Of a stretch of DNA of 64,000 nucleotides, positions 13,100-24,841 are shown in pieces. The stretch is from assembly GCA_029204225.1 (NCBI GenBank), contig MU832563.1, positions 1 to 64,000 on the forward strand, given 5' to 3'. The position numbers were made by a program, and so were the translations under genes. This DNA is from Diphasiastrum complanatum (lineage: Eukaryota; Streptophyta; Lycopodiopsida; Lycopodiales; Lycopodiaceae). Position 1 is the first letter of the stretch, and each line of letters opens with the position of its first letter. Below the pieces are notes generated by a model. That model had not been told where the DNA came from, made no database searches, and saw only the letters and a list, made by a program, of their open reading frames with translations.

Positions 13100-13326
13100 C
13101 GGACCAGAACCATGCAATCATGGAAAACGAGGCGAAGCATGCCACCTGCAACAACAGGCGTTGCGTTGAACTTCTGCACCATAGTCTGTTGCACTATCGT
13201 CTCCAGATTGGGGCAGCTAGCCTTGTAGTAATCCACAGAAAGCTGCCCCGTACCACTCTCAGCGGACACCATGACTAACAGTAACACGAACTTCCATTTG
13301 GAAATTTTCCCCTGTAATGCATCCAT
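7702..13326 (-). CDS. Class III secretory peroxidase, four exons, 333 aa
   Basis: A heme peroxidase of the plant secretory class (EC 1.11.1.7) that oxidises phenolics with H2O2 in the wall or vacuole. Exons on the minus strand: 13326-13105, 13018-12824, 12649-12484 and 8120-7702. All introns have GT..AG ends and phases fit (0, 0, 1), giving 333 residues. The ATG at 13326 starts a signal peptide (about residues 1-28). Distal Arg65 and His69 lie in RLVFHDC. Proximal His197 lies in SGAHSVGFAHC. All eight conserved cysteines (38, 71, 76, 119, 125, 204, 236, 328) are present. The three-intron layout and exon sizes (195 and 166 bp in the middle) are classic for the family. The coding sequence shows no break. 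The third intron is unusually long at 4363 bp. I cannot assign an orthologue. Confidence 0.93.
8121..12483 (-). other. Third intron of the peroxidase gene (4363 bp)
   Basis: The donor GTGAGC (complement of 12483 downwards) and acceptor TTTGCAG (ending 8121) bound AT-rich sequence with no recognisable coding domain or LTR. Introns 1 and 2 are only 86 and 174 bp. The size suggests old insertions now too decayed to identify. Confidence 0.85.
13061..13099. repeat. (GA)n microsatellite in peroxidase intron 1
   Basis: A GA run, CT on the gene's strand, filling nearly half of the 86-bp first intron. On the transcribed strand it is pyrimidine-rich but sits close to the donor rather than the acceptor. 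Confidence 0.9.
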
Positions 13327-14185
13327 TCTGCTGTCCAGCTCCAGAACCAAGATAACCAACCCACTTTTCAGTTCAATATATTTGGTTCGTATCAGCTACT
13401 ACAAGCTATGGCATCAGAAATCACTGTCAAAGTGCAGCAGAATATCATCAGGAGGTAAACTCTCATCAGTTCCGCGCACTGATCGGTTAGATGGCTGGAA
13501 CAGTAAGCGTTTGTCACGGATCAGCTCCACAAATGAATGTAAAACTAATGTTGGTCTGTTAATTGAGAGCAGAAGGTACTTGGTAGCAGCGATTTTGAGA
13601 GATACGTTGGCAGGTGGCGTCGTTACAAGTGGTGTCAACGGTCGAGGGTTTTTGGTGTGGTGTGGTGGAGGTGGGCCGTGGATGCCAGGATCATGATTCA
13701 TGATCTCCTGAAGGCAAGGGCTTGAGCGTGGAAGAGACAATGTAGTGGGTAAACAAGTCGAAGGATTGTCCCCAGATTGAAGTGTTGCTAAGAGTTCAGG
13801 AACACTCGTGTATGCACTTTGTCTCTCACCTTTTGTGTCTCTTGTACACTTAGGGAGTGTGTGCACTCTTTCCTTGGGGCCATGGGAGCCATGGGAGAGA
13901 GAGAGAGAGAGGGAGAGACTCGGAGAGAGCAAGAGAGAAAGGGCTGGGCGACATGTTGGCTGCACCTGAGGTTGCCTCCAGTGGCAGCCTCCTAGACTGA
14001 GGAGGTGAGCCACATGTAGGAGGTATCACTTACCTTCCATATTTTGAGATGAGAAAAGTGGAGGGAAAAATTTGGAGGTAGGAGTGAGGCTGCCTATTGA
14101 CTCCATAGGTTGACTTTTTTAATCTCTTACCTCCAAAGGCAAGAGGGAGTTTAAGGAGAATATTTTTTCCTACCTCCTCCATGTG
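13327..14185 (-). promoter_or_regulatory. Upstream region of the peroxidase gene
   Basis: This is the likely promoter and 5' UTR. An AAATATAT stretch (about 13376-13383, read on the minus strand) lies about 50 bases before the ATG and could be a TATA-like element, but that leaves a very short leader. A GA run lies at about 13895-13915. The long open frame over 13414-14013 on this strand is pushed open by the microsatellite and does not look like a protein. Confidence 0.3.
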
Positions 14186-14224
<39 letters not shown>

Positions 14225-14308
14225 TGAGTGAGTGAGAGAGAGAGAGAGAGAGTGAGTGAGTGAGTGAGTGAGTGAGAGAGAGGGAGAGAGAGAGAGAGAG
14301 AGAGAGGA
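14186..14308. repeat. Compound (TG)n-(TGAG)n-(GA)n microsatellite
   Basis: About 34 bases of GT repeats pass into GTGA/GAGT tetranucleotides and then GA repeats. The graded pattern suggests successive point changes and slippage from one original run. Confidence 0.95.
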
Positions 14309-16383
14309 ATGCTATTTTTTGCACCTGCAAAGGTAGACTCCAAGACATTGGGAGAATATTAGATGATGTATATTACGTGATGTGTCGCACTTTTATTGGG
14401 TGAGAGCATAGATGTTACACACTCTCTAACATAGCTTACTGATATCATATTGGTTGAGAGCAAGCTTGCTATTGAATTTAGCAGGCCTCAGCCCGTGGCT
14501 AAAGCCTACTATAGGTACGCCCAACATTATGTAGGACATAATGTATGTATACATCTTACGTGAATCAAATGGTTCATATTAAGGTTGGGGACCACCACTA
14601 CCTAGGGCATAAGACCTCATTATCTTTTACAATTTTGATATGAATGTGTTTTTTAACAAATTTGATTTACCCTCAAAATAGAAAGTTCTCATGAATGGAA
14701 TCTTAAAATACTTAACTTTCATGGATAGAATCTTAAAAATACATAGGCTCATCAATGGAATCTTGGAAATATGTAGCTTTGACGAATGAAATCATTAACA
14801 AAATTTTGAAAATATTTATGTTTTATTTCTTTTAAAACACATGATGTACGATAATGGATGTTTGTTGGCCCATGGTAAGGATAAAGTAGCTCGTCCTCTC
14901 TTCTTACGACCATTATCTAGTCCAGAAGGACCAGATGCACTTGGAAGAGGCTGATCTCCCAAAGAGATAGTGTGGACAATGAATGGCATATACATGGCAA
15001 ATTCTGGTTGGCCATGTGCCTCCAAAGGTTTGAATTTTTATATCTCTGACCTTAATTGTTTGAACACGAAGAAATTTAGAGCAGATATTTCATGCTTACT
15101 TCCTACAAGTATGTTGCCTCCTACAAGTGGCCTCACTAAGAAAAGAGATAAGCCACGTGACGAACTTCTAGTGTGTCCCACTTATTGGTGTAGGTCAAAA
15201 GGGACTGTCAACTAGTGCTCGTCGAGTATAACTTTAAGTTCTTTAGTATAACCATGTGTACACTTATCCATTGACACATTTGTCAAATATATTTTGGGTG
15301 CGCATTGTATGGGTATTTGTACTACACATAATAGATGGAAGGCCAAGTAACTTCATGGAAATTGGCTATTAAATAGTATTCTCTGATATCATAAGTTTTG
15401 TGCAAGTGTTTCACGTGATGGTGATAGTTTTTATATTTTTAACATTATTGCATATATTGGGCTTTCTTTGTATAATATTGCAAGCCTTTAAGTATTATTT
15501 GATCGTAGCACACTTCTCATACGAGTCAAACATGTAGTATAGATGAAATAATTGATGCATGCTAGTTGAATATTTAATCAAAACTCAAAACTACTAGATA
15601 ATTGTCAATCAAGAGTTAACCATATAAACTAGGCAAATTATGAAATTAGAACTAGCAAGTAAATGAAGCTCAAAAAATAAACATGACTTTCAACAATCAA
15701 TCAACTAAAACCAATATGTTTGCCCAATATTGTTGTCAACCACACCATGGGTGAGTCTTTGTTCTACTATCTCCTACTTATACCTCCTCGCTACCAATTG
15801 TCATCTCATCTTGTATGTGTGCAATGATAATTGGTGTTGACCAACACACAAAAGTGAGCTATTTCTCACCACTAAGCTAGTAAAAAACAATGAGAATTCT
15901 CATTTGGCTAGAGAGAGAGAGAGAGAGAGAACATGCATACATGCGCATGTGTGTGTGTTTCATGCACATGCATTCTCTTTCATATCTCTTTCTAGCAAGA
16001 TAGATAACATATGCATGACATGAAGAGGAGAGTTTCTCAAACTTACAAAGAGATAGAGACAAAATAACAATACATCTGGAAGTAGTGCGCTACCAAGATA
16101 GTCTCACTTTTTATTTGGACGTGGAAGTCCCTTTTTGTCGATGCATTATTTCCATTGTTGGTTTGGAAGTGGAAGCCTCCCTTTAACACTTGCATTGTTG
16201 TCAACTTTTCAACCTTGCCTTGTATGCAAGATACTGATCACACTCTTTGACATGTATGTGTTTTTTTTTTTTAAATTGCAATAGTTATATTAAGTTTAGC
16301 TAGAAATTTTGTGGCTATACGCACATGCACTACTTGTAGTAATTAGTGATTGATTTTTCATTCTTTTTAAATAACACTAGCAA
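14309..16383. other. Stretch without a recognised gene
   Basis: AT-rich sequence without a supported gene. A short GA run lies at about 15910-15929, followed by a GTGTGTGT patch. Three near-repeats of an ATGGAATCTT-type phrase occur at 14690-14790. Confidence 0.5.
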
Positions 16384-16503
<120 letters not shown>

Positions 16504-16722
16504 CTTCGTGCGCGTCGTACTCTCCGAGGCTCTCAAATTTACATAGATGATGACCTTACTCACTGCCCATGGTTACAGCGTAAAACTATTATTTAGGAGG
16601 CAAGGACAAAACAACAGCGGGTGGTATTTACAAATGGAAACCCTCGTTTTTTCTCCAAGCGTCAATAGGAAGTTGGGGTACTCAGGCATAGGAGCAGTCC
16701 GATAGCACCGGCTAGCGTCACA

Positions 16723-18367
16723 TTCGGTTTTTGGAATTGTGGCGGCCTCTCCACCTCTTCTACAGCGGCTGATCTTGACACCTATCTATGTTCGGCTGAT
16801 TTTCTACTTTTTGCAAAGACATATAAGTCTTCCACGCACCCACTTCCACACATTTCTGGTTTTCAGTAGATTTCTGCTCCACGACCTATGCTATAGGGTA
16901 GGATACTTCGGGCCTCTGGTGGAGTTGCATGTTTGTACAGGTCGGTGTATACTCCTTCTATTCGGTTGGTGTCTCAGGATACTTATGGCCATTACTTGTG
17001 GCTTCAGATTACTGCATCCTTCTTGGGGCTGGACTAGGACTTCTTTGTTCGAGTGTGCTACTTTGCTCCCCACACTTCAGTGTTTATGGATTTGGGAGGT
17101 GATCCTTTTCAGGCCCTTTTTGACGATGTTGCTAGACTCTCTCTACAGGGTTATATATTGCTTGCAAAGGACTTTAACACACGCACAACCGCTTGCTAGA
17201 CTGATTTCTATGCTAACACACTCTCTCTTCATCCGTTGGATACCTCTTATGCCCGTTATTCTCATGACTCATCAACGACGGTTACTCTTTTTGGGGAACA
17301 ACTTCTGAGGTGGCTCAAGCACACAGTCTCATTATCCTCAATGGTCTTCTTCAATGGCCATCCTCCTCTGCATATACTTGCCACCCATTTGGTGGCGGTC
17401 ACAACTTAGTGGACTATTTCATTGCATCTCCTACTTTAATGCCCCGCCTGGCATCCTTCACCATCGTTACCCCCATCCTCACTGATCACTCTCTGCTCTA
17501 CCTCTCCTTCTCCCTAGTGCCAAGTCCGCCTTCTCCTCCACCTTCCCTCTTCGTTTGACCCACCCACTATCGTATACCTCCTCATCAATCCCAGGCCTAT
17601 GTTGCCCACGTCTCTCGTCTTCTGGACCACTTTCCTTCCTCCTCTGATGTCACTACCCAAGTCTCCTTTTTAACACACGCCCTGACTACTACCGCTCATG
17701 CCATTGCGCCCCCTCGACGCTTCTCTTCTCGTCGTCGTACCCATAATAATGGTATGACAACGACTGTTCTTTCTTCCAGAAATATGTCGAGTTCCTCAAA
17801 TTTTCCAATTCTACACTGTCTTCTTCCGCAAAAAAATAGCTTTGTTCCCTTCTCCACAAAAAGAAAGTGGCCTACTTTTCTTCCCATTCCTCCTACCTCC
17901 TTCGCTCCCTCCACTCTGCTTCCTCGGCTACTTTTTGGAAGATCTTTCTTCATAAGCCCCTATCCATTGCACCCATCCCTCTTCAATTCTGGGTCGACCA
18001 CGCAACCAACCTATATACAACTGCTCACCCTTCCATCTCTCTTTCTTCTCGTCCTACCCACTGTGACCTCTTTTTTCCTGACATGGTTGAAGCCACCATC
18101 TACAAACTCAAGAACAGTCGTACATCTGACATTGACCTCCTTTCAACCGAGCTCCTCAAACCAATTGCCAAACTCGCCTCCTCTTTCCTAGCCCACTGTT
18201 TTAACCGCTCTGTTGTTGATGGTTTCCCCATACCTTGAGCCACCAATCTCCTTCATCCCATTCTTGAAGCAGGCGATGCCATGAATGTCCAATGCACTAT
18301 TATGATTGGTCATACCATGGCCAAGTTGTACGCAAATTTCCAGCATGATACACATTTCGGTATGTGA
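16723..18367 (+). pseudogene. LINE-type retrotransposon fragment (endonuclease and start of RT)
   Basis: Decayed ORF2 of a non-LTR retrotransposon. The endonuclease opens with FGFWNCGGLS (16723 on), followed by GGVACLYRS. The GDFNAR-like block is here AKDFNTRT, so the glycine before the aspartate has become lysine. Later come VDYFIAS and LTDHSLLYLSF, the TDH active-site histidine region. After several frame breaks, a reverse-transcriptase start reads MVEATIYKLKNSRTSDIDLL, then LLKPIAKLASSFLAHCFN, a TGA stop, and ILEAGDAMNVQ with IMIGHTMAKLYAN. Similarity ends before the catalytic RT motifs. Many stops (for example near 16862 and 17037) and frameshifts rule out function. The sense strand is strongly pyrimidine-rich. 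Confidence 0.8.
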
Positions 18368-18470
18368 AACTTCATCTTACATTTACATTTAACTTGTTGA
18401 TTGCTAGTACGCATGATAGAAGCTTGATTAATTGTATGTTCTTTCACTATTTATGATTGAAAAAGGGTGT

Positions 18471-18484
18471 TGGATCGCGATCCA
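18471..18484. repeat. Perfect 14-bp palindrome
   Basis: TGGATCGCGATCCA reads identically on both strands. It lies just downstream of the LINE fragment. No role is evident. Confidence 0.7.
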
Positions 18485-18714
18485 CAAGCGCTATCATTTC
18501 AATGTTGAATATGTGTCCACCTTTGCAAAGGATTGATGGATGTCAAAACGCGCTTCCACAACATATATGCAAGCATTTTTACCTATTGTAATAGCAGTTG
18601 GTGTGTGTATCTGAAGAAAAGCAAAAAAATTTGTCAATAGTATATCAGCACGTTGGGGTAGCGCTGGTAGCACACTCCTCTTGGCTCTGTCACTGATATG
18701 AAATGTAGCTTAAG

Positions 18715-18905
18715 CATTCATATGTATGCTTGAATGTTGATATATACACACTACTGGATAGTGATACATTAGTTTACATATCATTGAATCAATGATATAT
18801 CTCTCATACATATATATCCTTAAATGTTGATAAATACATGTTGTTGGACAACGATGCACTGTTTTACATATCGTTGAATCAATGATATATCTCTCATACA
18901 TATGT
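18715..18905. repeat. Two-copy 90-bp tandem repeat
   Basis: The phrase AATGATATATCTCTCATACA occurs at 18791 and 18881, exactly 90 bases apart, with matching flanks (TTGATAAATACA-like and TTTACATATCRTTGAATC). Each copy contains a small palindrome: CACTA..TAGTG around 18750-18764 in the first and GTTGT..ACAAC around 18840-18852 in the second. Confidence 0.8.
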
Positions 18906-18922
18906 GAACTTCAAACACAGAA

Positions 18923-18960
18923 CTCCATCGTTGTCCCCATCGTTGTGGACAACGATGGAG
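18923..18960. repeat. Perfect 14-bp stem inverted repeat
   Basis: CTCCATCGTTGTCC (18923-18936) pairs with GGACAACGATGGAG (18947-18960) around a 10-base loop. The loop, CCATCGTTGT, repeats the stem motif. A weaker relative, GATAGTCCATCAC..GTGGACAACTATC, follows at about 18999-19026. The motif resembles the array at 33171-33741. Confidence 0.85.
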
Positions 18961-19026
18961 CAACTTTTTGGATTCTATTACAATGACTCTTTTGAAAAGA
19001 TAGTCCATCACTAGTGGACAACTATC

Positions 19027-19899
19027 AAACTTCCTGCACATAACCTACATAATGTTTGCAATGTAGCATAAGTCGAATATGGACAATGACATTGAGTGAA
19101 ATATGTCTCTTGCTTTACAACGGTTTATAGAGTGCAGAGTTGCACCATTGTTCCTTCTTTGATTTGGAAAACATTTCGATACAAGTATGTATACAACAAA
19201 CATTATGACGCTTTGATATAATGGTAGAATACGTGTGATACTATGCTTTGTTAGATAGTTTTTGAAGCAGTTTCATTTCAAATATAAACATGAATTGTTT
19301 TCATTACGTATTGATTCTATAATTATTGTTAATCCATGGCAATAAATAGAACTTGCTGATTGTTATTCTTCGAAGGATACGCCCTTCGTAATCACCATGA
19401 CTTCCTCACAAGACTCTCTCACAACGTCCATTTAGGTTAGTGATGAAAAACGTTATTTGGGTAACTACTTTACAATAACATAATCATATTTTTACAAATA
19501 TTAGTATGTATGGATGATTGGTTCTTATCCTACCTCCACTTGGAAAAGGAATAACGACCAATCTAATTTCGTTTTTCATAATGGAAACAACATTCCTCAC
19601 TTAATGAGACGACACGTATGATTGTTTTTTAGTTGTTTCCCACTTAGATAATGTATAAATCGTTGAAACAAGTATTGATAACCTAGACGATCTTAACGCA
19701 CATGGAGTTGTGCAAGAGATCATTGCACTTGTAGGGATTTGGAACGGCATGGATTTTCCCTAGTCCTATTACAAGTGATCATTGCACTTGTAGGATAAAA
19801 TGATTGGCCATGTATAAGCGCACACAGGTATTGCTTTACCCTTAAGACACAATTAGTATGTTAAATGTATAAAACAGAGCGATAGTTGGCGGGCTCTTG
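19027..19899. other. Stretch without a recognised gene
   Basis: No gene seen. An 18-base direct repeat, GATCATTGCACTTGTAGG, occurs at about 19718 and 19777. Confidence 0.5.
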
Positions 19900-20458
19900 G
19901 AGAGCATGGATATGCTCAAGGATTACGAGAATGGTGCGTACCTTCGTTTTACACAAAATGTTCAGGTATTGGTTTGGCATGGATTTGCCCCCATACTTGA
20001 GTACTAATCCATGCTATCCCTTGTTTGCGAGTTGCAATTTATGTAGCACAGTTAATCTTCAAGAATGTATGCTTTGATTTCATAGAAGGATATGGACAAA
20101 TACCATTACACTGATCAGAATGGCGGAATGCCATGATACGATAAGGATATTGTATGGCCTATCGCTATTATTCACGTTAAGTAGGGAAGATTGGACTGCA
20201 TTATTTCATTATATATTGCAAGCTGCTAAGTTGCTAAACTTTTTTGTACATGGATAACAATTGACATTTAGTGTTGATACCTGTCTTCCTCACTATGCTA
20301 ACTTGCATGGGATGGTGGCGGGTACCAGCTGGATGTCTTGAAATAGGTTTTTCTTTATGGTGTTTTTTGAGTACGATATGCTTTTTAGCTATGTTTTACC
20401 TTGCTGGTTTATAAATAAAGTTTCAAAAGGTTTGGTCTTGCTTAAGCAAGAGGAACTT
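19900..20458 (+). repeat. Dispersed repeat, copy 1 (inverted relative to copy 2)
   Basis: Aligns by eye, with many substitutions and small indels, to the reverse complement of 24842-25410. Shared landmarks in order are GAGCATGGATATGCTCA, ATGGATTTGC, CTGATCAG.ATGGC, ACCTGTCTTCCTCA, GGGATGGTGGC.GGTA and CAAGAGGAACT. Whether it is an old transposon or the duplicated 3' part of a gene is unclear. AG\|GTA-like boundaries near the landmarks would fit short exons, but I could not build a protein. Confidence 0.65.
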
Positions 20459-20671
20459 TGTTTCATTAGTCTCTCTCTCAAAAGTGTCTGCCATCTCCTC
20501 TCGTTTTGTTACCTGTTACAAAACAACTATCGATCTTCTTCACGCATTCTAGTAAACCGCAAATCAAACCCCTTTCAATTAAAAAAAAAACGTCATTGAT
20601 CTAGGAGCAAAGAAGTCACGCTCCTGTAGTAAAAAATTGAATGAGAAATCTAGCATCAATCGCATCATCCT

Positions 20672-20838
<167 letters not shown>

Positions 20839-21170
20839 CGCAATTTCTCTTTCTAGAAGTTTCCAAAAGCACGTTCTGTGAAGCAGGTTCTCTCTCTAAA
20901 ATGACTGTTGTTGCCCTTCAACTCCAATTCTGGTAGCTTTTCGACATGCACATCAATGAAACCATTGTTATGTAATTAAGGCAACCATTTGCCCCTAAAC
21001 CAAACCTTGCAAAGTTGGATCCTTTTGTAATCTCGTGTGGATACGAACAAATCTTGAATTATCAATTGTGTGAACACCTTTGAAAGCATTACGACATTCT
21101 TCAATTGTTTTCAGAAAATAAGAAGGCTTTTAAATCAAGCCCTATAGTCAAACACAACTAGTAATTTTGG

Positions 21171-22076
21171 TCATCTTTTGTCCGTGAAAAAAAGTTTCTT
21201 CAAATACGTTTTGATTTTAGCACTGCTCAACTTTTGTAAACAACTAAAAATACAACAAACTACATTCCGGAACTTGAGAATGTGATGTGGTTCAAGCAAT
21301 AGTTTTTGATGTTTTGTCATTGTATGACTTGCTTGTAAATTTCTCCTAAGTCTTTTATTGACCTTGGAATCTGCTTTGTAACAAGAACTTGTACATGTTG
21401 CAACAATTGTCGGTAGAGAACCTATACATGCATCTTGTTCATCTTGCAAATCTTCTCTCTCATGTTCCTGAATCTTATTTGAAGGTTCTAATCTTTCAGA
21501 ATTCACTTCAACATTTGAAGATATAGGCCTTCTTGATTTTACAAGTGTAAGTCTGTTGGATCTCCTTGCATGTCTTAAAGAGTTCAAAGGTGAATGTTAG
21601 AAGATTTTGGTGAAGATTCTTCTAACGGATGATTCAGCTAAAGATTCTTCTAACAGATTACAGGATATTCGTGTGAGCTATGAGGGGATTGTATCATTCA
21701 AGTCGAATATGGAGGAATCAAATCTCAGAAAGAGGATTTTCTCATCACTCCACTGACAACACATTCAAAAGTTAAAGAGAGTGCAAAAATTCTGTCAAAA
21801 GAGCTAGCAAGGAAGGATACTTTCTCCTCACCGAGTTGGTATGAAGAAAGTTCAACCTTTGATCTTATAACACCGAAAGTGCCCAATGAATATTGCGTGT
21901 TATCATGCGGCCAAACTACACCAGGGAACGTTGACGAACAACCAAAAAGGAGTTCCAGAATCCAGATTTACCGGGAAAGCCAATATCGGAAGGTCAACAA
22001 GATTGCAGCCTGGTCGACGAGTGAAGACAAAGCCCAACGTCTCTCCAACAGATTTTACAACAACAAGAATTTTTAA
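21171..22076. other. Unassigned open segments on both strands
   Basis: On the minus strand a 138-codon frame without an ATG start (21587-21171) is basic and Ser/Lys-rich, beginning NSLRHARRSNRLTLVKSRRP. On the plus strand an open frame of about 130 codons ends at 22076 (it contains YCVLSCGQTTPGNVDEQPKR). Either could be an exon or decayed coding sequence. I recognise neither, and no splice-linked partner was found. Confidence 0.25.
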
Positions 22077-22871
22077 AGCATGGCCGAGTCAGCATAAGAG
22101 TTAGAACTATTAATAATGTGATATCAGACACCGTCAATTGGTGCACTGTACTCGTAAGCCAAAGGCGTGAGAAGTAGAGATAGATCTAACCAAAATAAAA
22201 AGGACCCAAGTAGTTCTACAAAGCATTTTGGCCTTTAAACTATTTATGATAGTCAAGTTATATGGCACATGGTTTTGGGTCACAACCAAAAACCCGAACC
22301 CTGACTTTGTCTATAAGTAAGGATGTGACACCATTTTGTAATCACTTTTCATTTGCAAGAATAGAGATTGAGAGTGAGAGAGAAGCAAAGCCTCCTCCTC
22401 CTACATTTTCTTTTTATATGAAGTCCTTCTCTTTTGCCATTGTATGTTTGGTTGTGGAATGATGAATGTTTGAATGTGTTTCCTAATCATGCTATCACAA
22501 TAAAGAACATCATTAGAATAAGCTTTCATCCTCCTAATTCACAAAAACACACAAAAGTAAAATAGGAGCTGGACAACATTCTTGAGAGATCACTATAATC
22601 TATTAGTTAGTTTACTTCTATTGTTCCCCTCCCTTGAAAAGAGAAGCCTCAAGAGGAGAAGGTTTAGAGCTCAAAGAGCCTAAACAACCCAAGAAAAGCC
22701 AAGATCCAAGAACAAGATCTTTACACATCAAAACCGCATCAGTTGGATTCTTCATCAGATCTAGCGTCTGATCACTATTACATCAAAAAAATGTACAAAA
22801 ATATATCTGAGGAGAGTGAATTAGAGAAAGATCAAAAATCTAAAAAAAAAAACAAAATATCTCACCAAAAC

Positions 22872-23553
22872 TCTAAAGTAACACTAACAGAGGTAAGGTG
22901 AAGTGTTGCCATAAATGTTATATCAGAATGACATAACATCCACGGTATCAGGACACTGTGTAGGAAAGATGTGATTAATACAGAGTCTGCCAATGTTTAT
23001 ATACTAGGTAGTAGGACAGATCCGTGCCATTCTACTCCCTTAGTATAAACTGTGATTCTTACGCATATCCATGTTGTCTAAGATCATAATATTGGAGTCT
23101 TTACTATTACTTTTGGTGACAAATTTTCTTATTTCAAGGTATTTTAGTTTGATTTGAGTGTGGTCTTATGTCGTTTCTTACTTTCAAACAAGAGAAATAG
23201 AGAAGCGGAAAGAAAAAATGAATTTGTGTAGAGTACTTGTATATCATAGCCTTTATGGAATTGAAACTGCCATACTTACCAAAGTTGTGAAGAGTTTATT
23301 TAAACTCGAAAAGCGTACCTGAATGGTTCTAGACGTAGCTTCTTGAGAGGCAACCATAGTAGTTCTTAAGCGAACTTTTGACTATGTTAGTTAACTTGTA
23401 TTGTAGAGATCAGTTGGTTGCATGCCTTGCAATAGCGAGTAGTCGGTTCAAGAATAAACCAAGTAATATTTTGATGAAGCCGGAGTAGTATAATGAAGCT
23501 ACAACATGAGATATCATTAGCTTCGTACTATGAGATCAAAAGATCCATGAACA
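22872..23553. repeat. Direct repeat copy A (uninterrupted)
   Basis: Matches 25429-25664, then 26046-26171, then 32715-33130, with good identity over phrases such as ATAACATCCACG, CCATTCTACTCCCTTAGTAT, GTGGTCTTATGTCGTTTCTT and GACGTAGCTTCTTGAGAGGC. Copy A lacks both the extra ~380 bases at 25665-26045 and the LTR element. It therefore preserves the empty site for that element (ACTTG at 23235-23239). Its right end overlaps the 3' end of the decayed gene at 23528-24725. Confidence 0.85.
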
Positions 23554-24725
23554 CTTTTAAAGATAATTTGACGGATGAGTCCTTAGCAAGTTCAATAGAG
23601 GCATCAATCATGTATTGGCAGATAAAGAGAAAAGTAATATGCGATTTTACCACATCCCTAGTAGGTTTATTTAGCCACATGAAGAAGGTATTTATCTGAT
23701 TCCGGAGGGAAGCACCAGGAAAAAACTTGGCAAGGTTATTCATAATCAACCAGATAGCATGATCAAACCAAATGATGGAAGAACTGTTTTTACATTTTTC
23801 ACCACATCTGCATTTGAAAAAGGGTCTTTTCCAGTTCCAGATTCTGGCTTGGTGTAGGTTCATTCTGTTGAAGCCAGTCTCGAAGTGTCCTCTGGTCCTA
23901 GCCTTAACTTGCTCAGAGGGGCAACGAGAGGGTTCAAATTTGTTCATGCGAATAATGGTATAAAAAGAAACAGGGGTCTCGAGTGAAGGATTTTTGTGCA
24001 TAGTGGCCAATTTGCAAACTTGTATTTCTTTTTTTGTCAAATGAGTCATCAGAATCCAAAGGTCAATAGGTATTGGTGCAAGAAAATTAACAAAAGGGAG
24101 ACTCTAGAGCTTGTAAGAGGTAAGAGTAAATTTATACTTGATGATTCTAGTAGGAATAAAAGGGACTTGGTAGTTTTTGGATTGACAAAAATCAAAAAAG
24201 GAGAGGTCACCAAATGTCTTGAGAAAAGATCTCAAGTTGAGAGGCAATGTCTTCATCAAAGTCTTCAGTATAAACAAGCAGGTGAGGAGAGGTGGGAGCA
24301 TCAGAAGCAAAAGGGGTAATGACAGTAGGAGAAATACCATTTTCATTTTCTAAACACATAAACACTTTTCTGATGTGCAAATTGCAGAACTTTTCTTCCT
24401 CTTCAAATTTTTCACCAAAATTATGAAGATGACCATAAAGATTTTCCACAAGGCTCAACGATTGTTTCTTCTTAACAAACTCAAGATAAATCTTTACCCA
24501 ATCAAGGGTCTCTAGCAAATCAATCAAACAAAGAATCTTATCCTCAGGTCCAGCAGAAGCACATGTAGCCTTATTAGTGTTAATAATAAATCTATGTAAC
24601 TCAACGGCCTTCTTCATACAACAAATAATAGTCTGAACAAAAAGGTTAGGTGGAGGGAGGGGCTCCCCATAACCCAAAGCTGCAGCTTCTTGAAACCATC
24701 CTGTGGACTAAAACATAAAAAAGGA
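23528..24725 (-). pseudogene. Decayed protein-coding gene of unknown family
   Basis: Reading down the minus strand, an acceptor-like TTATGTTTTAG (about 24710) precedes an open frame with AALGYGEPLPPPNLFVQTII to about 24207 (stop after SQLEIFSQDIW). A second frame overlaps it from about 24346 and reaches a TAG at 24104. The same frame then continues from SLPFVNFLAPIPIDLWILMT to a stop at 23528, 173 codons past the ATG-like region. The last part has a Cys-rich patch, FFKCRCGEKCKNSSS, and long hydrophobic helices. One frameshift and one in-frame stop separate about 330 residues of plausible coding sequence. I do not recognise the family. It may be host or transposon-derived. Confidence 0.4.
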
Positions 24726-24841
24726 CCTTTGTTAGCTTATGAATCGAATAAAAGGTAAGAGCTTCAGTACTATCCCAACCAAGGAATAGTCAGATTTACA
24801 CCACCAGGATGCAAGAGAGAGAGAGATACAAGACCGCACTT

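Noticed and set aside
13414-14013. 199-codon minus-strand frame upstream of the peroxidase
   Set aside because: It crosses a GA microsatellite, has low-complexity Ser-Leu content, lies in the promoter position and shows no domain.
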